Source of the DNA: Prevotellaceae bacterium
Lineage (GTDB): Bacteria; Bacteroidota; Bacteroidia; Bacteroidales; UBA932
Direction: 5' to 3'
Assembly: GCA_031264875.1 (NCBI GenBank)
Contig: JAISDK010000117.1
Location: 1-32,568, forward strand
Length of the DNA stretch: 32,568 bases
The position numbers and the translations under genes were made by a program. The notes beneath the pieces are model-generated. The model was not told the DNA's origin. It searched no databases and saw nothing but the letters and a program-made list of their open reading frames with translations. The number at the start of each line of letters is the position of its first letter. The stretch's first letter is position 1. Below are positions 1-7,164 of this stretch, piece after piece.

Positions 1-26
1 AAAGCAAGGCTCTGCCTTGCAAAGCC
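1..26. repeat. Truncated arm of composite intergenic repeat
   Basis: The first 26 bases are identical to 5033-5058, the inner end of the inverted arm described at 4955-5058. They contain a small hairpin, CAAGGC-TCT-GCCTTG. The rest of this arm must lie to the left of the window. Its presence shows that the arrangement seen at 4955-5303 (inverted arm, spacer, direct arm) also exists here. Confidence 0.8.
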
Positions 27-66
27 CAAAACAGATAGCAAATTGTTCATGCAGTACGCCTCCTAT

Positions 67-228
67 TATACTGCGCGCAGTTCAAAAGTGTGAGATAGGA
101 AAAGTGTATTTCACACAGTCGAACAAACTGTCGTCGTCCGTCATTGCGAGGGCGTAGCCCGAAGCTTCGCTCGCAATGACGAGCGGCGATGTGATTACAT
201 CTCACAAAACCATCCCGTACGCAGTATA
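67..228. mobile_element. Candidate MITE-like element with TATACTGCG inverted ends
   Basis: The 162-bp segment begins with TATACTGCG (67-75) and ends with its exact reverse complement CGCAGTATA (220-228). A second block, GTGAGAT (90-96), is matched by ATCTCAC (199-205) at exactly the same 23-base offset from each end, so the ends form an imperfect 30-bp inverted repeat (19 of 30 positions). A third copy of this terminus sits at 13110-13139 with the same spacing. No transposase is encoded. The outer TA on both sides would fit a TA target duplication as made by IS630/Tc1-mariner elements, but that is inference. Confidence 0.5.
139..181. repeat. Palindromic TCATTGCGAG-type repeat
   Basis: Perfect 12-bp arms CGTCATTGCGAG (139-150) and CTCGCAATGACG (170-181) enclose a 19-base centre that itself holds the palindrome CGAAGCTTCG (160-169). 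Short palindromes beginning TCATTGCGAG are dispersed in many bacterial genomes. It lies inside the candidate element at 67-228 and could be its core or a later insertion. Confidence 0.7.
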
Positions 229-431
229 AATGTTTTGTATTCGGCGCTCATTTTATTTTCTTTATTCTGTTTCTGAATTTTGTATTTTACAAGGCTAGAG
301 CCTTGCTTTTAACACGACGTAGTCTGGAGACTACGCCGAGCGAGGGACTTAGGACTTATAAGCAATAGCATGGCTTAAATTGACGACATTGGGCGTTGCC
401 ACTACGCTATTGATTACGCTCTTTCAGAGCT
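228..431. repeat. Composite intergenic repeat, left direct copy
   Basis: This segment aligns over most of its length with 5123-5303 in the same orientation, with small indels. It contains the hairpins CAAGGCTAGAGCCTTG and GTAGTCTGGAGACTAC, then the string CTTAAATTGACGACATTGGG. A further match, CATTTACATGTTATTTATTTCGCATCC-like sequence, follows at about 450-477 and again at about 5707-5734. I see no gene in 1-519. Confidence 0.8.
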
Positions 432-519
432 GCACGCATCTTCGTTTAAACATTTACATGTTATTTATTTCGCATCCCATAACATTAATTTTTCGTGAGT
501 ACTTATCTGTACATTAACA

Positions 520-1848
520 TTACTTTCTGTTTCGTTTCATTTTCAGAACTTCCGTCTTACTCAGACGAATATAGTCCAACAGGGGAATATTTGCAGGACA
601 GGAGTAAGCGCAGCTTCCACATTCGATACAATCATGAGCGCTGTTTTTTTCGGATTCTTCGAATATTTTACATTCTGCCAGTCTTTTCAGCAGATACGGT
701 TCCAGGTTCATTGGACAAACGGAAACACAGCGTGAACAGCGAATACATGCGGACGCTTTTCTGCGATGCGATTCACGGTCGGGCATAATCAGTATCGCCG
801 AAGTGCTTTTCTGGGTTGGAGCGCCAGGATTGCTTGCCGCTTTTCCCATCATTGGTCCGCCAAATATCACTTTACCTGTGTTTTCCGGCATACCCCCGAC
901 AAGTTCCAGAAGTTTGGAGACGGGAGTACCTACTCTGACAAGTAAATTTTTCTGGACGGACATGTTTTTACCCGTGACAGTTACAATATTATCAACCAAA
1001 GGCTTGTTTTTTTGAACTGCTTCATAGACCGAAAATGCAGTTCCTACATTATGAACTATTGCGCCCACGTCAATTGGCAAACCTCCCGATGGAACTTCCC
1101 TGTTTGTTACGGCTTTTATCAACTGCTTTTCCCCTCCCTGAGGATATTTTTTTCTGAGAGGCACAATCCTGATACCCTGATATTCGGAAGCTATGGAATT
1201 TAATTTCTCAATTGCTTTTGGCTTATTGACCTCGACGCCTATATATGCAATGGACACGCCTATTGCTTTCTTCAATATCCGGATACCGGTCATTAATTCC
1301 TCTGTATGTTCCAGCATTACCCTGTAGTCGGAGGTTAGGTACGGTTCACATTCGGCGGCATTTATTATAAGATATTCTGCTGTTTTGCCCGGAGGCGCCG
1401 ACAGTTTTACATGCGAAGGAAAAGCTGCTCCGCCAAGACCGACCAGCCCCGAATCCGCTATTTTTTTCAATATTTCTTCTGCCGACAGTTTTATATCTTT
1501 CACTATACTGTCCGAACGGTCAATGTCTTCCAGCCAGTCATCGTTTTCGACCCTTATTGCTATCGCCTCCTTTTTTATTCCAAGATGGTCGGCCACCAAA
1601 TCAATACCGGTAACTGTACCCGACACGGATGAGTGGATATTTGCCGAAACAAAGCCTGTTGCTTTTGCGATAAGCTGTCCGACCTTAACCCTGTCTCCCT
1701 TGGCTACAGCGGGTGATGCCGGCGAACCTATATGCTGTGAAAGAAATATCTGGACAATGCCTTCGGGAGCAACAGTTTCTATAGCCGATTCCGCGGATAT
1801 TTTATTGTCGGCGGGATGTATTCCTCCGTATTTAAATGTTTTAATCAT
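520..1848 (-). CDS. rnfC: Rnf electron transport complex subunit C
   Basis: A 442-residue protein of the RnfC family, the peripheral subunit of the membrane Rnf complex that couples ferredoxin and NAD redox to ion transport. Visible features are the glycine-rich nucleotide-binding segment GLGGAAFPSH (residues 137-146), the SLBB-like middle region, and two C-terminal [4Fe-4S] motifs with cysteines 368, 371, 374, 378 and 407, 410, 413, 417. Length is normal for the family and both ends look intact. It starts at ATG 1848, 27 bases after rnfB, so the two should be cotranscribed. What is odd is what follows: rnfD would be expected next, but only repeats occupy 1-519. The assignment is secure; the fate of rnfDGEA cannot be seen. 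Confidence 0.97.
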   Translation of the reverse strand: MIKTFKYGGIHPADNKISAESAIETVAPEGIVQIFLSQHIGSPASPAVAKGDRVKVGQLIAKATGFVSANIHSSVSGTVTGIDLVADHLGIKKEAIAIRVENDDWLEDIDRSDSIVKDIKLSAEEILKKIADSGLVGLGGAAFPSHVKLSAPPGKTAEYLIINAAECEPYLTSDYRVMLEHTEELMTGIRILKKAIGVSIAYIGVEVNKPKAIEKLNSIASEYQGIRIVPLRKKYPQGGEKQLIKAVTNREVPSGGLPIDVGAIVHNVGTAFSVYEAVQKNKPLVDNIVTVTGKNMSVQKNLLVRVGTPVSKLLELVGGMPENTGKVIFGGPMMGKAASNPGAPTQKSTSAILIMPDRESHRRKASACIRCSRCVSVCPMNLEPYLLKRLAECKIFEESEKNSAHDCIECGSCAYSCPANIPLLDYIRLSKTEVLKMKRNRK

Positions 1849-1875
1849 CTTCCAAAATTCAAATATTTATAATAC

Positions 1876-2718
1876 TCACTCACTCTTAATCTCCTGTTTT
1901 CTTGGGGGAAAATTCAGTTCCATAATTGCGTTTGTAGAACATTCGGGCGCGCATTTGCGACACAGCCGGCACTTCCCGTAATCGATATAAGCCAGATTAT
2001 TGGCTATGGTTATCGCATCGAAAGCACAAACCTTCTGACACTTGGTACAGCCGGTACATGCTGTTCCGCACGATTTTTTTGCCACGCCTCCTTTTTCTTT
2101 ATTAGCGCAGGAAACATATATCCGCCGATTCTTCGGACCTTTTTTTCTCAATTCGATGATCAATTTCGGACAGGCCTTGACGCAGACGCCACATGCAGTA
2201 CATTTTTCGTCATCCACTTCGGGCAACAGCGTTTCGGGATTGATATGAATAGCGTCAAAGCTGCAGGAAACCGCACAGTCGCCCTGTCCCAAACACCCGA
2301 AGCTGCAACCCGTATCTCCCGAATAGGTTGCTGCCATCACGGCACAGGAGACAGCTCCGTCAAACAGATTTGTCCTCGGCCTCACTTCGCATGAACCGGC
2401 ACAGCGCACAACCGCAATCAAAGGGTCTTTTACTACAGCTGTTTTCCCCAGATGTTCTGCCGCCATAGTCATTACACCATTTCCTCCAACGGGACAGAGT
2501 AAGGCCGAAATATCATCGTTTTTGACTAATGCTTCTGCAAAAGCCCTGCATCCGGCATAGCCGCATCCTCCGCAGTTTGCGCCGGGAAGTATCTCTACGA
2601 CTTCGTCAATACGGGGGTCTTCGAATACTTTAAATTTCTGAGCGACAAAATACAGGATTACAGCCAGCAAAACTCCAAGGGAGCTTAAAACTACTACTGT
2701 GAAAATGATTGTATTCAT
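1876..2718 (-). CDS. rnfB: Rnf electron transport complex subunit B
   Basis: A 280-residue iron-sulfur protein of the RnfB family, which passes electrons between ferredoxin and the membrane part of the Rnf complex. An N-terminal membrane helix (about residues 3-26) is followed by the conserved Cys cluster of the Fe-S domain (C49, C52, C57, C75) and then several ferredoxin-type Cys motifs: one near CTACGVCVKACP, one near CTGCTKCQKVC and one near CRLCRKCAPEC, plus a degenerate motif around CSFGCLGQGDC. The ATG at 2718 lies 5 bases after the rseC stop, so translation is probably coupled. Order rseC-rnfB-rnfC is typical of Bacteroidales. Confidence 0.97.
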   Translation of the reverse strand: MNTIIFTVVVLSSLGVLLAVILYFVAQKFKVFEDPRIDEVVEILPGANCGGCGYAGCRAFAEALVKNDDISALLCPVGGNGVMTMAAEHLGKTAVVKDPLIAVVRCAGSCEVRPRTNLFDGAVSCAVMAATYSGDTGCSFGCLGQGDCAVSCSFDAIHINPETLLPEVDDEKCTACGVCVKACPKLIIELRKKGPKNRRIYVSCANKEKGGVAKKSCGTACTGCTKCQKVCAFDAITIANNLAYIDYGKCRLCRKCAPECSTNAIMELNFPPRKQEIKSE

Positions 2719-2723
2719 TAATT

Positions 2724-3149
2724 TTAGTCTGCTTTTTCAATATAAAAATAAAATTGTTTTTTGAGTTTTTCACGTACCCGGTATATCACAAGATAGTATC
2801 CTGCAAGCGATACCAGTGAAATTATACCTGCATGAAATTCGCCTGTTCCCATTTCGAGCAGAAACAAAAGCATCACTGTGACGATAATTACCGGCATAAA
2901 ATAAGCCAGTAAAACCGCCTTCATTCCCATACTTACTTTCATCATTACATTAACTTTATCGCCACACTGTATGTTTTGACCTGCATTAGGTACGGAAATA
3001 ATCTTTTCCTTTCGTTCAAAAGCAGAGCACAACCCTTTGGCGCTGCATCCTGAACATGCTGATTCACTGATAATATTCACTGCAATACTTTCAGTTGTTA
3101 TTTCCGAGACAATCCCCGAACGACTTGTGCAAGAAACATTTCTATTCAT
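2724..3149 (-). CDS. rseC: RseC/SoxR-reducing system family membrane protein
   Basis: A 141-residue protein matching the RseC family, whose members are linked to Rnf/Rsx complexes. An N-terminal beta-rich segment carries the Cys-rich signature SACSGCSAKGLCS near residue 30. Two hydrophobic helices follow (about residues 75-118), giving an inner-membrane protein. I chose the ATG at 3149 rather than an in-frame TTG at 3158 because it gives a conventional start and nothing conserved is lost. It is the first gene of the rseC-rnfB-rnfC unit, with a good promoter 38-68 bases upstream. Confidence 0.9.
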   Translation of the reverse strand: MNRNVSCTSRSGIVSEITTESIAVNIISESACSGCSAKGLCSAFERKEKIISVPNAGQNIQCGDKVNVMMKVSMGMKAVLLAYFMPVIIVTVMLLFLLEMGTGEFHAGIISLVSLAGYYLVIYRVREKLKKQFYFYIEKAD

Positions 3150-3186
3150 TGTGACCAACCGGTTCTAAAAAACTGATTTCGTTGTG

Positions 3187-3217
3187 CAAAATTATACAGA
3201 ATTATTGAATGTACAAA
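3187..3217 (-). promoter_or_regulatory. Bacteroidetes-type promoter of rseC-rnfB-rnfC
   Basis: On the minus strand TTTG (3214-3217) is followed after exactly 19 bases by TAATTTTG (3187-3194), matching the Bacteroidetes consensus TTTG-N19-TAnnTTTG. It sits just downstream of the pepP stop codon, so the rnf genes can be transcribed separately from pepP. Confidence 0.75.
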
Positions 3218-3225
3218 TACGACAA

Positions 3226-4617
3226 TTATTTACTCATTTCTTCCTCGACTTCTTCCTGCGTTATCGGTATGCGTCTTTTTCCCAGACGCCGGCATCCTTC
3301 ATCCGTTATAACAATATTGTCTTCCAGTCGAATACCTCCGAAATCAATATATTCCCCGACCTTTTGAAAATTGATAAACGAACTGTTTATTTTTTCCGAT
3401 TTCCATTTTGCTATCAGGGCAGGAATAAAATATATTCCGGGTTCTACGGTCAGGACAAAATTCTTTTTCAGTTTGCGTCCCAAACGCAGGTTAGCCGTTC
3501 CGAATTGTGATGAACGCTGTATCTCATCGTCGTAACCGACATATTTTTCACCGATATTCTCCATGTCATGCACATCGAGTCCCATCATATGTCCAAGTCC
3601 ATGAGGGAAAAACAGGGCGTGCGCACCGCACCGCACGGCGTCTTCTACATCTCCCTTCATCAAGCCTACACTTTTCAATCCTTCGGCAATGATTTTGGCA
3701 GCAGCAATATGCACATTGTAATAGAACTCTCCGGGTTTTGAAATTTCCTGGGCAAGATTGTTGGCTTCTAAAACAATGTTGTATATGTCCAATTGTCGTG
3801 CAGTAAATTTACCATCAACGGGAATTGTTCGTGTAAAATCGGATGCATAACCCATATATGTTTCTGCTCCCGCGTCGGTTACGAGCATTTTTCCTGAACG
3901 GAGGATATTGTTGTGATTATGGTTGTGCAATATTTCCGAATTTTGAGACTGTATGCTTGGAAACGACGGCATTCCGTTTGCAGCGCCGGCAACTCCCTCC
4001 ATTGCTCCTGTAATCTGGTATTCAAATATTCCGGGTTTGCACAGCCGCATTGCGAGGGTATGCATTTCGTACCCTGTATCGCAGGCTCTTTCGATTTCTT
4101 CTATTTCACAGGGTTCCTTTTCGGAACGAAGCTGTACTATAGCTTTAATCAGCACCTTGGACGAATAGTTGCCCAATTCTCCAATTCGTATGCCCAGCAG
4201 TTCCGACAGTATAATCTTGCTGTCGCCACGGTAAGGAGGAGTAAAATGTATCTTCCGTCCTTTCCTGATTGCAGATAACAATTTGATTCTTAAATCCCTG
4301 TACGGAGAAACGGAATTAATTCCCGCCTGAGCCGCAATCTGTTCCATGGACGGCAGGTTTCCTGTCCATATAATATCTTCGATATCAGGTTCATCAGCAT
4401 AAATACAGTCTGTTCCTTCTTCGACGTCGATTACGCCTGCCAGATGTGGCAAGTTAAGTCCGAAGAAGTACAGAAAATTGCTGTCCTGCCTGAACCGGTA
4501 TGTATTTCCGGCATAATTTACAGGGGATTCGGTATGCCCCAAAAACAATACTACTCCTGATGGAACCAGGTTTCTGAGAACGTTTCTTCTATTTATATAG
4601 ATATCTGTTTTAAACAT
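3226..4617 (-). CDS. pepP: Xaa-Pro aminopeptidase (M24B metallopeptidase)
   Basis: A 463-residue aminopeptidase P homologue that would remove N-terminal residues preceding proline, in the cytoplasm. The N-terminal creatinase-like domain (about 1-160) has the family FLGHTESPVNYAGNTYRFRQ-like region. The C-terminal pita-bread domain shows the dinuclear metal ligands: Asp in TDAGAETYMGY and SDFTRTIP, His in HGLGHMMGLDVHD, Glu in TVEPGIYF, and Glu in GGIRLEDN. The length is normal. It starts at ATG 4617 behind its own promoter, and stops just before the rseC promoter. Confidence 0.95.
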   Translation of the reverse strand: MFKTDIYINRRNVLRNLVPSGVVLFLGHTESPVNYAGNTYRFRQDSNFLYFFGLNLPHLAGVIDVEEGTDCIYADEPDIEDIIWTGNLPSMEQIAAQAGINSVSPYRDLRIKLLSAIRKGRKIHFTPPYRGDSKIILSELLGIRIGELGNYSSKVLIKAIVQLRSEKEPCEIEEIERACDTGYEMHTLAMRLCKPGIFEYQITGAMEGVAGAANGMPSFPSIQSQNSEILHNHNHNNILRSGKMLVTDAGAETYMGYASDFTRTIPVDGKFTARQLDIYNIVLEANNLAQEISKPGEFYYNVHIAAAKIIAEGLKSVGLMKGDVEDAVRCGAHALFFPHGLGHMMGLDVHDMENIGEKYVGYDDEIQRSSQFGTANLRLGRKLKKNFVLTVEPGIYFIPALIAKWKSEKINSSFINFQKVGEYIDFGGIRLEDNIVITDEGCRRLGKRRIPITQEEVEEEMSK

Positions 4618-4645
4618 AATACAAATTAAGATTATTTTTTTTTCT

Positions 4646-4677
4646 CAAAAATAGGACATTTTTCCGAATAACTCAAA
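4646..4677 (-). promoter_or_regulatory. Promoter of pepP
   Basis: On the minus strand TTTG (4674-4677), a 20-base spacer and TATTTTTG (4646-4653) match the Bacteroidetes promoter pattern. The start codon is 28 bases downstream of the -7 box. Confidence 0.65.
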
Positions 4678-4954
4678 AAAAACACATTCATCCGGTCACG
4701 ACAGTCATTTTTTTAATGCTTAACAGCTGACTGTAAGGTATAAACCAAACTGCCTTTTCCCGATTGGAAATAATCGTTTTTACCCGGCAAATCTGCAAAA
4801 AAACACTTTTTGTTGTCTTTTAGGGATGCAAAATGAACAAGATATAACAGTTTTTAAATGGATCACTATACAAAAAGCGCTGAAAGAGCGACATCATTTA
4901 GCACAGTGGCAACGCCCTGTATAGAAAATACCCTCGCTCGGCGTAGTCTCCAGA

Positions 4955-5058
4955 CCAATGTCATCAAGTTAAGGATTGATGCTGTCGATTAAAGTCTTTC
5001 GCTCGGCGTAGTCTCCAGACTACGTCGTGTTAAAAGCAAGGCTCTGCCTTGCAAAGCC
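4955..5058. repeat. Composite intergenic repeat, inverted arm
   Basis: The reverse complement of these 104 bases matches 5174-5276 with only scattered differences, including an unbroken stretch over the GTAGTCTGGAGACTAC hairpin and its flanks. A partial extra copy of the segment CGCTCGGCGTAGTCTCCAGAC precedes it at about 4935-4955, suggesting a nested duplication. Together with the direct arm it could form a very long stem around a 120-base spacer. Confidence 0.85.
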
Positions 5059-5070
5059 TCAAAAACCAAC

Positions 5071-5098
5071 GTAGAGACGTGGCGCGCCACGTCTCTAC
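5071..5098. repeat. Perfect 28-bp palindrome (GTAGAGACG type)
   Basis: The sequence reads GTAGAGACGTGGCG followed immediately by its exact reverse complement. It lies in the spacer between the two arms of the composite repeat, the position taken by a TCATTGCGAG palindrome and its host element in the left copy. Palindromes beginning GTAGAGACG are a known dispersed intergenic repeat type in several bacterial groups. Confidence 0.85.
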
Positions 5099-5122
5099 TA
5101 TTCAGTCAGTACGCATCATGTT

Positions 5123-5303
5123 AAATGTTTTGTATTCGGCGCTCATTTTATTTTCTTTATTCTGTTTTTGAATTTTGCAAGGCTATAGCCTTGCTTTTAA
5201 CACGACGTAGTCTGGAGACTACGCCGAGCGAAAGACTTTAATCGACAGCATTAAGCCTTAAATTGACGACATTGGGTATGCTATTGATTATCGGACTTTC
5301 AGC
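5123..5303. repeat. Composite intergenic repeat, right direct copy
   Basis: Same orientation as 228-431 and clearly homologous from AAATGTTTTGTATTCGGCGC through CGACATTGGG to GCTATTGATTA, with short indels. It also pairs as an inverted repeat with 4955-5058. Confidence 0.85.
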
Positions 5304-5552
5304 CCTTAACTTGATGACATTGGTCGCTGACTTGCGGTTATGAAAATAATAATCTAAAATTAAGTTATTAAGGGATGTAAAAGAAATAAAATGTAACAGT
5401 TTCAGGATACTGCGCATTTTGATAATTGTCCGTAGGACATTCATATCAATAGCAAACCGTTTACCTCCCGCCACAAGCCTTTTAAGGCTTGCACGCGATT
5501 GTAAATACCGGGATTGTTTTTTATGATCGGGTTATGAAGCGGTTATCCCGTT

Positions 5553-5618
5553 CAACTCCTAACGGAGTTGTGGTATATGTATTGCCATATTTCTATTGAT
5601 ATTCATCCCCTATGGGAT
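5553..5618. repeat. REP-like block with two small hairpins
   Basis: CAACTCC-TAAC-GGAGTTG (5553-5570) and ATCCC-CTAT-GGGAT (5605-5618) are joined by an AT-rich linker. I associate this pair of hairpins with dispersed intergenic repeats in Bacteroidales genomes; only one copy is in the window, so its repeat status here rests on that recollection. Confidence 0.45.
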
Positions 5619-5753
5619 TTGAAATGCAGAATTTTATCGTACACTGTTTGCTGGATATGCGGATATGTTGGGAAACTTCGTTCAGTCATTAAATCGGCGA
5701 CATTGAACATTTACATGTTATTTATTTCGCATCCATAAAGGTATTCCGCTACA

Positions 5754-6707
5754 TCAAATTATTCCTTCTCTAAGGATACTGTGAATATGAACCATACCTT
5801 TATATTCGTTATTTTGCAAGACAATCAGTTGAGTTATCGAGCGGCTTTCCATAAGGTTAAATGCATTGATAGCCAATTCGTCGTAATCTATAGTCGCCGG
5901 ATTTTTACTCATAATATCCTTTGCTTTCAAAAGAGTAAAATCCCGGCGTTTCTCCAACATTCGTCTTAAATCGCCGTCGGTTATAATTCCCTCGAGTTTG
6001 CCGTCGTCCAGGACAGCCGTAGCGCCCAGCATTTTAGACGATATTTCAATAATAACGTCCTCTAAACCGGTATCTTTTCCGACAGCAGGCTTTTCTTTGC
6101 CAATAACATCGGCCACTCTGAGATACAGTTTTTTACCTAACGAACCGCCAGGGTGAACCCTTGCAAAGTCTTCCGCAGAGAAACCCCTGAGTCTCAGCAG
6201 GCATATAGCCAAAGCATCTCCGATAACCAGATGTGCAGTAGTACTCGACGTAGGAGCCAGATTATTGGGACAAGCCTCTGCATCCACGTATGCTTTAAGC
6301 TTATAGTCAGCCTGTTCTTCAAGATAGGATTCCGGAGTAGATACTAATGATACAATTTTGTTGCCCATACTTCTAATTAAAGGGACAAGTACTTTTATTT
6401 CAGGCGTATTTCCACTTTTTGACAGACAAAGAACAATATCGTCGGGAGTTATGATACCCAAATCACCGTGAATAGCGTCAGCCGCATGCATGAAAATAGC
6501 ATGAGTTCCTGTCGAATTTAATGTAGCGACTATTTTCTGAGCAATAATAGCGCTTTTACCCACTCCCGTAGCAATCAGCCGTCCCTTACTTCTGAAAACC
6601 GCCTTGACCGTCCGCTCAAAATCATCATCGACCAGAGAAATCAGATTATCAATCACTTTTGCTTCCGTTCCGATTGTTTTAATCGCCCATTGTTTTATAT
6701 CATTCAT
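5754..6707 (-). CDS. kdsD: Arabinose-5-phosphate isomerase (KpsF/GutQ family)
   Basis: A 317-residue KpsF/GutQ-type protein that converts ribulose 5-phosphate to arabinose 5-phosphate, the first step toward KDO for lipopolysaccharide. An N-terminal SIS sugar-isomerase domain contains the segment ATGVGKSAIIAQKIVATL and the CLSKSGNTPE loop; two CBS domains occupy the last 120 residues (around EKPAVGKD and KDIMSKNPATID). The frame stays open to 6791, but I place the start at ATG 6707 because a promoter -7 box lies at 6732-6739, inside the longer version, and 317 residues is the usual family length. It stands alone, with repeats downstream and an HU relic divergently upstream. Confidence 0.95.
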   Translation of the reverse strand: MNDIKQWAIKTIGTEAKVIDNLISLVDDDFERTVKAVFRSKGRLIATGVGKSAIIAQKIVATLNSTGTHAIFMHAADAIHGDLGIITPDDIVLCLSKSGNTPEIKVLVPLIRSMGNKIVSLVSTPESYLEEQADYKLKAYVDAEACPNNLAPTSSTTAHLVIGDALAICLLRLRGFSAEDFARVHPGGSLGKKLYLRVADVIGKEKPAVGKDTGLEDVIIEISSKMLGATAVLDDGKLEGIITDGDLRRMLEKRRDFTLLKAKDIMSKNPATIDYDELAINAFNLMESRSITQLIVLQNNEYKGMVHIHSILREGII

Positions 6708-6731
6708 ATTCGTTATCCTTAAAAAATGGCG

Positions 6732-6739
6732 CAAAGATA
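6732..6739 (-). promoter_or_regulatory. Promoter -7 box of kdsD
   Basis: TATCTTTG on the minus strand matches TAnnTTTG, 24 bases before the chosen start codon. The nearest upstream TTTG is 24 bases away, longer than ideal, so the -33 element is uncertain. Its position decides against the upstream start at 6791. Confidence 0.55.
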
Positions 6740-6850
6740 ACATGTATTTTCGTATTCGACATTCAAAAGCAACCGTTTTGAACAGATCCATTCGAAAATT
6801 AAATCGGTTTAGTGAATTTTATCATCTTATACCATTAAATTTTTATTAAC

Positions 6851-6976
6851 ATGAACAAAGCAAAACTAAATGCTATACAGGGATTTAATCCTATTACTAT
6901 AGCCAGTATTGAAATTCCGGCAAAAAAAGTCGTAAAATTCAAACCCGGTTCAGATTTGAGTGACATGGTAAAGTAA
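6851..6976 (+). pseudogene. Miniature HU-family remnant (41 codons)
   Basis: A short frame from ATG 6851 to TAA 6976. Its first six residues, MNKAKL, look like the canonical start of HU/IHF proteins (MNKAEL), and its last 31 residues (GFNPITIASIEIPAKKVV then FKPGSDLSDMVK) look like the HU C-terminal arm and tail, where family members read roughly GxNPxTGxxIxIPAKKVxxFKPGxxLxxxV. The roughly 50 residues that normally join the two are missing. This suggests an internal deletion that kept the reading frame. A rho-independent terminator follows at 7009-7042, as expected of a once-functional gene. It may be a dead relic or a tiny expressed protein; the core dimerisation helices are gone, so ordinary HU function is unlikely. 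Confidence 0.6.
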
Positions 6977-7008
6977 AACAAGCAATTAATTTTTGTTATG
7001 TTGTAAAT

Positions 7009-7042
7009 GGGGCTGTTCATAAAAAACAGTCCCGTTTTTTTG
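7009..7042 (+). terminator. Intrinsic terminator after HU remnant
   Basis: GGGCTGTT, a seven-base loop region and AACAGTCCC form a GC-containing stem, followed by G and eight T residues. It points in the plus direction and separates the HU remnant from clpC. Confidence 0.8.
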
Positions 7043-7082
7043 ATTCGTCGTATAAAAATATCGCTTTTCAAAAAAAAAAGAA

Positions 7083-7090
7083 TAACTTTG
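7083..7090 (+). promoter_or_regulatory. Promoter -7 box of clpC
   Basis: TAACTTTG matches TAnnTTTG, 74 bases before the clpC start codon. No clear TTTG is seen at the right upstream distance, so this is a partial match. Confidence 0.45.
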
Positions 7091-7164
7091 CGACGGTTAT
7101 TATAGCATGTTTTATAATTATACATGTAGATTAGCGTGTTATTTTTGAACATATTAGGGGAATT

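Larger units (their letters stand above)
4678..5753. other. Gene-free intergenic region rich in repeats
   Basis: About 1.1 kb without a convincing gene. It holds the inverted arm at 4955-5058, a 28-bp palindrome at 5071-5098, the direct arm at 5123-5303 and a REP-like block at 5553-5618. A loose 36-base direct repeat (about 4822-4857 and 5367-5402, core AGGGATG...TAACAGTTT) is also present, and a small palindrome CAAGCCTTTTAAGGCTTG lies near 5475-5492. A 78-codon minus-strand frame at 5238-5474 runs through the repeat and has no recognisable protein character. Confidence 0.7.

Noticed and set aside
495..788. 97-codon plus-strand frame at the left end
   Set aside because: Antisense to the 3' end of rnfC, including its second iron-sulfur motif.
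1385..1981. 198-codon plus-strand frame opposite rnfC
   Set aside because: It is antisense to the well-supported rnfC and rnfB genes, and its product has no recognisable features.
5238..5474. 78-codon minus-strand frame in the repeat region
   Set aside because: It begins within repeat sequence and shows no domain, promoter or conserved start.
6708..6791. Longer N-terminus for kdsD
   Set aside because: It contains the likely promoter -7 box at 6732-6739 and exceeds the usual family length.
6835..7152. 105-codon minus-strand frame between kdsD and clpC
   Set aside because: It runs across the HU remnant, its terminator and the clpC promoter in antisense, and its product is unlike any protein I recognise.
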